From Amycolatopsis xylanica (GTDB lineage: Bacteria > Actinomycetota > Actinomycetes > Mycobacteriales > Pseudonocardiaceae), in the NCBI RefSeq assembly GCF_900107045.1, contig NZ_FNON01000005.1, positions 248,001 to 312,000 of the forward strand: a stretch of 64,000 bases of DNA, read 5' to 3'. The first letter of the stretch is position 1. Each line of letters opens with the position of its first letter. This document shows positions 59,606 through 64,000 of the stretch, piece after piece. Position numbers and translations under genes: made by a program. A model generated the notes under the pieces. It had not been told where the DNA came from. It made no database searches and saw only the letters and a list, made by a program, of their open reading frames with translations.

Positions 59606-60060
59606 GCTTGGAGATCCTGAGCCCGGTGAACGGCACCACGGTCGCGATGACCGAGGTGCCCGACCCGGTTTTCGCCGAGTCGATGGTCGGCCCCGGTGTC
59701 GCCGTGCAGCCTTCCGGCGGGCGGCAGGACGCGGTCGCGCCGATCGACGGCACGGTGGTGACGCTGCACCCGCACGCCTATGTCGTCGCGGCGGCCGACG
59801 GCAAGCACGCCGTACTGGTGCACCTCGGCATCGACACGGTCAAACAAAAGGGTGAAGGATTCACCCTTCATGTCGTGAAGGGGGAAACAGTTCGCGCCGG
59901 GCAGCCGGTCGTCGGCTGGGACCCCGAGGCCGTGACGGCGGCGGGCTACTCGCCGGTGGTTCCGGTCGTCGCGCTCGACGCGACGGCCGACGCGCTGTCC
60001 GGGGTGACCGCGGGCGCGACGGTCACCGCCGGCGACCCCGTGTTCAGCTGGGGCTCCTGA
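59602..60060 (+). CDS. crr: PTS EIIA component, glucose (Crr) type
   Basis: A 152-residue protein of the EIIA-Glc fold: DPVFAESMVGPGVAVQP, HPHAYVV (His58, helper) and VLVHLGIDTV (His74, phospho-acceptor). GQPVVGWD and GDPVFSWG are also typical. It takes phosphate from HPr and hands it to EIIB; in other bacteria it also has regulatory roles. Last gene of the EIIB-EIIA operon, followed by a strong terminator. Confidence 0.94.
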   Translation: MSLEILSPVNGTTVAMTEVPDPVFAESMVGPGVAVQPSGGRQDAVAPIDGTVVTLHPHAYVVAAADGKHAVLVHLGIDTVKQKGEGFTLHVVKGETVRAGQPVVGWDPEAVTAAGYSPVVPVVALDATADALSGVTAGATVTAGDPVFSWGS

Positions 60061-60079
60061 CTGCTCTGGAAAGACAGCC

Positions 60080-60118
60080 GAAGCCCCCTTTGGCCGGAAA
60101 CCGGCCAAAGGGGGCTTC
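60080..60118. terminator. Strong bidirectional terminator
   Basis: An 18-bp perfect stem (60080-60097 with 60101-60118) and a 3-nt AAA loop, between the EIIA stop and the convergent Rieske gene stop. One of the strongest hairpins in the window. Confidence 0.85.
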
Positions 60119-60132
60119 AGTCATGCGTGGGG

Positions 60133-60567
60133 TCAGGCGGTGACGACCTTGCCGCCGTCGACCTTCACCTGGACCGCGGGCAGCGGCTGGTCGGCGGGAC
60201 CTTTTTTGACGGCGCCGGTGAGCGCGTCGAACAGTGAGCCGTGACACGGGCACTTGAGCTCCGAGCCGGAGGGCGCCACCGCACAGCCCTGGTGCGTGCA
60301 GATGGCGCTGAAGGCGGCGGCGGTGGTTTCGGTCGGCCGCGCGACGATGACCTCCTGGCCGTCCGGCGTTTTCGCGGCGATGGCCTGGCCGACGGGGATG
60401 TCGGCGAGCGTGGCCAGCTGGCTGCCACTCGCGGCGGGCGCGGACGGAGAGCCCGCCGCGGGCGCCTTGGTGTCGGAGCCGGAACCGCAGGCGGCCAGCG
60501 CGGCCATGCCCGCGACGGCCGCTCCGGTGGACAGGACTGTGCGGCGGGTGGGTAGTTCGGCAGTCAT
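60133..60567 (-). CDS. Rieske [2Fe-2S] lipoprotein
   Basis: A 144-residue protein. The signal peptide has a Tat-like RRTVLST and a lipobox LAAC (Cys27). A low-complexity linker leads to the Rieske domain with CTHQGC (ligands Cys90 and His92; Cys95 in the disulfide) and CPCHGS (ligands Cys106 and His109; Cys108 in the disulfide). It is an export-folded electron-transfer protein on the outer face of the membrane. It is divergent from the membrane protein-ECF sigma-anti-sigma operon, and both promoters show the same TGAACC-N16-CGT pattern, so it is a probable member of that sigma regulon. Confidence 0.92.
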   Translation of the reverse strand: MTAELPTRRTVLSTGAAVAGMAALAACGSGSDTKAPAAGSPSAPAASGSQLATLADIPVGQAIAAKTPDGQEVIVARPTETTAAAFSAICTHQGCAVAPSGSELKCPCHGSLFDALTGAVKKGPADQPLPAVQVKVDGGKVVTA

Positions 60568-60574
60568 GTGTGGA

Positions 60575-60602
60575 GAAACGACGCGGGACACGTTTTGGTT
60601 CA
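60575..60602 (-). promoter_or_regulatory. Candidate ECF promoter of the Rieske gene
   Basis: Minus strand: TGAACC (60597-60602), 16-bp spacer, CGTTTC (60575-60580), ending 8 bp before the ATG. This is the usual form of ECF-sigma promoters (AAC in -35, CGT in -10). Confidence 0.6.
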
Positions 60603-60616
60603 ATCTCGACCGGTTT

Positions 60617-60644
60617 TGAACCGGACCGGTGAACCTCTCGTGGG
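60617..60644 (+). promoter_or_regulatory. Candidate autoregulatory ECF promoter
   Basis: Plus strand: TGAACC (60617-60622), 16-bp spacer, CGTGGG (60639-60644). A second overlapping match, TGAACC at 60630-60635 with a 15-bp spacer to CGTACG, is also present. Either would drive the sigma operon and resembles the divergent Rieske promoter. Confidence 0.55.
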
Positions 60645-60685
60645 TAGAGGCGTACGGTTTCCGACGTGGCTTCGAGGAGCGGACC

Positions 60686-61054
60686 ATGATCGCCTGGACA
60701 ATGCGGATTCTGGTGGCCGCGGGGTTGCTGGGCTCCGCGTGGGTGCACTGGGTGGTGTGGGCCGACTTCATGCGTGACATCGCTGTCGTCGGGCCGTTGT
60801 TCCTGGTCAACGTCGTCGCCGGGGTGGTCATCGCGGTCGCCGTGCTGGCCTGGCACCACTGGCTGCCCGCGCTCGCGGCCATCGGGTTCGGCTTGGCGAC
60901 GCTGGGCGCTTATGTCCTTTCGGTGACCGTCGGGTTCTTCGATGTGCAAGAACGGTTCACCACCCAGGCCGAGGTCTGGGGCGTGATCACCGAAGCGGTA
61001 TGCGTCGTGTTCGGGATCGCGCTGCTGGTGGCGCGGCCTGGTCGGCGGGCGTGA
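60686..61054 (+). CDS. Small membrane protein of the ECF sigma operon
   Basis: A 122-residue protein with four predicted transmembrane helices (MIAWTMRILVAAGLLGSAWVHW onward). I do not recognise a named family; similar proteins occur in actinomycetes in front of sigK-like genes. The start follows GAGGAG (6-nt spacing). The stop overlaps the sigma gene by 4 bp. Confidence 0.8.
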   Translation: MIAWTMRILVAAGLLGSAWVHWVVWADFMRDIAVVGPLFLVNVVAGVVIAVAVLAWHHWLPALAAIGFGLATLGAYVLSVTVGFFDVQERFTTQAEVWGVITEAVCVVFGIALLVARPGRRA

Positions 61055-61563
61055 CCGGAGGCGCCGAAGACCAGTTGATGCGCGCCCTGCACGATGACCA
61101 CGCCGGCGCGCTGTGGTCCTATGCGCTGCATCTGACCGGTGGCGACCGGACCAGGGCCGAGGACGTCGTGCAGGAGACGCTGCTGCGGGCCTGGCGGCAT
61201 CCCCGGGTACTCGACCAGTCGCAAGGCTCGGCACGTGCCTGGTTGTTCACTGTTGCCAGGCGCATCGCCATCGACGGCTGGCGAGCCGCAGCGTCCCGCT
61301 CGGAGGTCAGCACGGACACCCCGCCCGAACTGTCCATCTCGGACGGCACCGAACGCGCGGTGCAGGGCTGGCTGGTCGCCGAGGCGCTGAACGAGCTGTC
61401 GGCGCGGCATCGGGAAGTGCTGATCCTGTGCTTCTTTCAAGGCGCGTCGGTGGCGGACGCCGCCGCGCGGCTGGGAATCGCCGAAGGAACCGTCAAATCG
61501 CGGACGCACTACGCGCTGCGCGCGCTGCGGCTGGTCCTGGAAGAAAAGGGGGTGACTCAGTGA
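61051..61563 (+). CDS. RNA polymerase ECF-type sigma factor
   Basis: A 170-residue sigma-70 family protein with region 2 (DRTRAEDVVQETLLRAWRH, ARAWLFTVARRIAIDGWR) and region 4 (LSARHREVLILCFFQGASVADAAARLGIAEGTVKSR). It resembles the actinobacterial SigK/SigL group controlled by RskA-type anti-sigma factors. GTG start overlaps the upstream stop; its stop overlaps the anti-sigma start (GTGA at both). Confidence 0.93.
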   Translation: MTGGAEDQLMRALHDDHAGALWSYALHLTGGDRTRAEDVVQETLLRAWRHPRVLDQSQGSARAWLFTVARRIAIDGWRAAASRSEVSTDTPPELSISDGTERAVQGWLVAEALNELSARHREVLILCFFQGASVADAAARLGIAEGTVKSRTHYALRALRLVLEEKGVTQ

Positions 61564-62204
61564 CCGCGGAGGAAGACCCGTTCTTGAGTTTCGACGCCGC
61601 GTACGTGCTGGGCGCTTTGTCCCCAGAGGATCGGCAGGCTTTCGAACAACATTTGCGGACTTGTGACGATTGCGCCCGTTCGGTGCGTGAACTCGCCGGT
61701 TTGCCGGGGTTGTTGTCGCAAATCATGACACCCGAGCTGACCGAATCCGAGCCGCCGCCGCCCGAATTGCTGCCTTCGGTGCTTAAGAAGACAAAACGCA
61801 GCAGGCGTCGCAGGCTGTTTGTCACGGCGGGCGCGCTTGTTACGGCTGCCGCCGCTTGTGTCGCTTTGGTCGTCGTGCTGACGGAACCGTCGGAGGCGCC
61901 GGTGCCCGGCGTCGCGATGACGGCGCTCGGGGCGTTCCCGGTGCAGGCGAACGTGGTCGTGACCGACCAGGCTTGGGGCATGGAACTGGAAATGACCTGC
62001 AGCTATCGCGGTGGCCGCGCCAATGGCGACTACGTGCTGGTCGCCGTGCAGCGGGACGGCAAGACGGCGGAGCTCGCGACCTGGCAGGCCGTTCCGCAGT
62101 ACACGGCGAGGATCGTGCTGGGCACGCCATTGCACCGCGCGGATGTGCAAGCGTTGGAAATCCGAACAAAATCGGGGCTCGCGCTGTTAAGGCTGACCAC
62201 CTGA
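61560..62204 (+). CDS. Membrane anti-sigma factor with ZAS-type zinc motif
   Basis: A 214-residue protein. The N-terminal domain has EQHLRTCDDCARSV (H-x3-C-x2-C, zinc-associated anti-sigma motif). A single transmembrane helix (about residues 85-105) follows, then an extracytoplasmic RskA-like domain (GMELEMTCSYRGGRANGDYVLVAVQRDG). It would hold the sigma factor at the membrane until signalled. Coupled to the sigma gene by a 4-bp overlap. Confidence 0.92.
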   Translation: MTAEEDPFLSFDAAYVLGALSPEDRQAFEQHLRTCDDCARSVRELAGLPGLLSQIMTPELTESEPPPPELLPSVLKKTKRSRRRRLFVTAGALVTAAAACVALVVVLTEPSEAPVPGVAMTALGAFPVQANVVVTDQAWGMELEMTCSYRGGRANGDYVLVAVQRDGKTAELATWQAVPQYTARIVLGTPLHRADVQALEIRTKSGLALLRLTT

Positions 62205-62317
62205 TCGAGCGAATTTCCGGCTGAGAATGGCTGGATTCAGCGGTTTTCGGCGGTATTCCGTCCAAACGCCGCCGAACTTCGTTGCGGCGCTCGCGAAAAC
62301 GGCGGACGCTGGATTAC

Positions 62318-62956
62318 GTGTTCTGGTTGACGATCGTCTTGTTCGCGGCCGCCGGAGGGTTCGCCGGCGCCGCGGGCAAGCGTGCGCTCGTCGCGGCCCG
62401 CGTGGATGTTTCGGCGTTCTACTGCGCATTGGCCGCCGCCGCTTGCTGGGCGGTGACCGGGTGGCGCTGGTCGGCCGGAGCATGGCCTTCGTGGTGGCTG
62501 CCGGTCGCACTGGTGGTCACGGCGTTCGCGGTCCCGCTGGCCTACGCGGACCTGGTGTCCTCGCGGTTGCCGTCGGTGCTGACGATGCCCGCGTATCCGG
62601 CGGTCATGACCGCCGTCGGTGTCGCGGCCGCCTACGACGGCCCGCCGATCGCCGTGCGGGCCTTCGTCGGCGCGGTGGTGTTCGGAGGTGCGCATTTGGC
62701 GGTGCACCTCTGCGCGCCGCGGTCGCTCGGCGCCGGCGACGTCCGGCTCGCCGGGAGCGTCGGCGGAGTGCTGGGCGCGGTGAGCTGGGCCGCGCTCGTT
62801 TTCGGCGCGCTGTGCGCAGCGGTCGTCACGGCCGCCCTGTCCTTGGCGGGGCGCAGGTGGCGCGACGGGGTCCCGTATGGGCCCGGGCTGCTGCTCGGCG
62901 CCTGGCTGATCGCGGAGTTCCCAGCACTTGGAACGGGGGTGGCCATGGTCGGATGA
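62318..62956 (+). CDS. A24-type prepilin peptidase-like membrane protein
   Basis: About 212 residues and six or seven hydrophobic helices. The aspartyl-protease motifs of prepilin peptidase are visible: LAYADLVSSRLP (first Asp) and GAGDVRLAGSVGG (second Asp in the GxGD motif), plus VPYGPGLLLG. The N-terminal methylase domain of classical PilD is absent, as usual for actinobacterial versions. No pilin genes are nearby. The start is uncertain (GTG 62318; TTG 62282 is in frame). In other actinomycetes this gene sits between aroE and aroC. Confidence 0.84.
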   Translation: MFWLTIVLFAAAGGFAGAAGKRALVAARVDVSAFYCALAAAACWAVTGWRWSAGAWPSWWLPVALVVTAFAVPLAYADLVSSRLPSVLTMPAYPAVMTAVGVAAAYDGPPIAVRAFVGAVVFGGAHLAVHLCAPRSLGAGDVRLAGSVGGVLGAVSWAALVFGALCAAVVTAALSLAGRRWRDGVPYGPGLLLGAWLIAEFPALGTGVAMVG

Positions 62957-63033
62957 GCACGGAGGAGGACCGGACGGGCGCGAACTCGCGGGCTGTTTGT
63001 CGCCACCATGCAGGTCGTGACAGGATCTGTCAG

Positions 63034-64000
63034 GTGTTGCGATGGATAACCGCAGGTGAATCGCACGGCCCCGCGCTTGCCGCCGTGCTGGAGGGCATGG
63101 TGGCCGGCGTAGCGGTCACCACCGCCGACGTGACCGAACAGCTGGAGCGGCGACGCCTCGGGTTCGGGCGCAGTCCGCGAATGCAGTGGGAGACCGACCA
63201 CATCGAGTTCACCGGTGGGGTCCGGCATGGTCTCACGCAGGGCGGACCGGTGGCGGTGCACATCGAGAACGCCGAATGGCCGAAGTGGGAAAAGGTCATG
63301 GCGGCGGACCCGGTGGATCCGGCCGAGCTGGAAGGCTTGGCGCGCAACGAGAAACTGACGCGGCCGCGGCCCGGTCACGCCGACCTGCCTGGAATGCAGA
63401 AGTACGGCTTCGACGACGCGCGCCCCGTGCTGGAACGAGCCAGCGCCCGCGAGACCGCCTCGCGCACGGCGCTCGGCACGGTCGCCAGGGCGTACCTGCG
63501 TCAGCTGCTCGGCGTCGAGATCATCAGCCACGTCGTGTCCATCGGCGCGGCTGAGGCGCCTGAGGGACCGCTGCCGGTGGCCTCGGACCTCGCCGCGATC
63601 GACGAGAGCCCGGTGCGCGCGTTCGGCCAGGAAGGCACCGACCTGATGGTCGCCGAGGTCGACGCCGTGCGGAAGGCGGGTGACACCGTCGGCGGTGTGA
63701 TCGAGGTGATCGCCTACGGGCTGCCGCCGGGCCTCGGCTCGCATGTGCACTGGGACCGCAGGCTCGACGCCAGGCTCGCCGGCGCGCTCATGGGCGTGCA
63801 GGCGATGAAGGGTGTCGAGGTCGGCGACGGCTTCACCACCGCGCGTCGGTGGGGGAGCAAGGCGCACGACGAGATCGACCGCGGCACCGGCCCGGTCGGT
63901 GTCACGCGCCGGTCCAACCGGGCCGGAGGGCTCGAAGGTGGCATCACCAACGGCGAGCCGCTGCGCGTGCGTGTCGCGATGAAGCCGATCTCGACCGTGC
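63034..64000 (+). CDS. aroC: Chorismate synthase, 3' end outside window
   Basis: The frame starts at GTG 63034 and is open to the window end (322 codons visible of about 390-400). It has LRWITAGESHGPALAAVLEGM (chorismate synthase signature 1), RRRLGFGRSPRM, TRPRPGHADLPGMQKYG with RETASRTALGTVARA, and GLPPGLGSHVHWDRRLDA. It converts EPSP to chorismate with reduced FMN. It is the next shikimate-pathway gene after aroE in this cluster; aroK and aroB would be expected downstream. Confidence 0.95.
   Translation, partial: MLRWITAGESHGPALAAVLEGMVAGVAVTTADVTEQLERRRLGFGRSPRMQWETDHIEFTGGVRHGLTQGGPVAVHIENAEWPKWEKVMAADPVDPAELEGLARNEKLTRPRPGHADLPGMQKYGFDDARPVLERASARETASRTALGTVARAYLRQLLGVEIISHVVSIGAAEAPEGPLPVASDLAAIDESPVRAFGQEGTDLMVAEVDAVRKAGDTVGGVIEVIAYGLPPGLGSHVHWDRRLDARLAGALMGVQAMKGVEVGDGFTTARRWGSKAHDEIDRGTGPVGVTRRSNRAGGLEGGITNGEPLRVRVAMKPISTV

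Noticed and set aside
1..64000. tRNA or rRNA genes
   Set aside because: No cloverleaf with a typical T-loop GGTTCGAATCC-type sequence or rRNA-like stretch was noticed; a tRNAscan-SE run would settle this.

Overview
The window is high-GC DNA with GTG starts, GTGA/ATGA stop-start overlaps, a DasR-type regulator with a dre operator, an SOS box of the actinobacterial type, F420-dependent luciferase-like oxidoreductases, a 13E12-type DUF222 gene and an Rv2578c-family radical SAM protein. This points to an actinomycete, most likely of the Pseudonocardiales (Amycolatopsis-like). That placement is inferred from gene content only. It reads as chromosomal core and near-core sequence. I saw no rRNA, tRNA, CRISPR array, prophage or complete insertion sequence.

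Region 1 (1-8.1 kb): the 3' part of a giant hybrid histidine kinase with tandem HAMP repeats (fungal NIK1-like layout). It runs towards a separate receiver protein and ANTAR protein on the other strand. Next come a lipoprotein of the TAP-like hydrolase family lacking the nucleophile serine, a LigC-type DNA ligase and a RibD-C-type reductase. Region 2 (8.1-25.6 kb): mostly single-gene metabolic and regulatory units (ZapE, PAP2, ABC-F, Lrp, LLM oxidoreductases, deaminase, D-amino-acid oxidase, polyprenyl synthase, DUF2252, ornithine aminotransferase, PPK2, S9 peptidase, methyltransferase, a class II aaRS-like protein). It ends with a divergent ketopantoate reductase/HxlR pair with two matching operators, and an orphan DUF190 gene.

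Region 3 (25.6-36.2 kb): an SOS-box-controlled radical SAM gene carrying an intein exactly at its third cluster cysteine. It is followed by aspS, a DUF389 membrane protein, a kinase-like protein, a GDSL hydrolase, a broken DUF222 gene, a phosphoesterase and rarA. Region 4 (36.2-42.8 kb): a cytochrome P450 with an unusual heme loop, divergent from a large LuxR-type ATPase regulator with an N-terminal zinc-ribbon; then a Tat-exported phospholipase C and the 3' remnant of a 6PGDH-type dehydrogenase.

Region 5 (42.8-49.2 kb): the conserved actinobacterial run DUF948-DUF6167-alaS-ruvX-mltG-aroE, tightly coupled. Its usual continuation (prepilin peptidase, aroC) appears only at 62.3-64 kb. About 13 kb of other genes separate the two parts: a frameshifted GrpB gene, a TetR-controlled membrane protein operon, a secreted EEP-family protein, a hydroxyacid dehydrogenase, two serine hydrolases, a GlcNAc/glucose-type PTS set (dasR-EIIC-HPr divergent from EIIB-EIIA, no EI), and an ECF sigma/anti-sigma operon divergent from a Rieske lipoprotein. 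aroC runs off the right edge.
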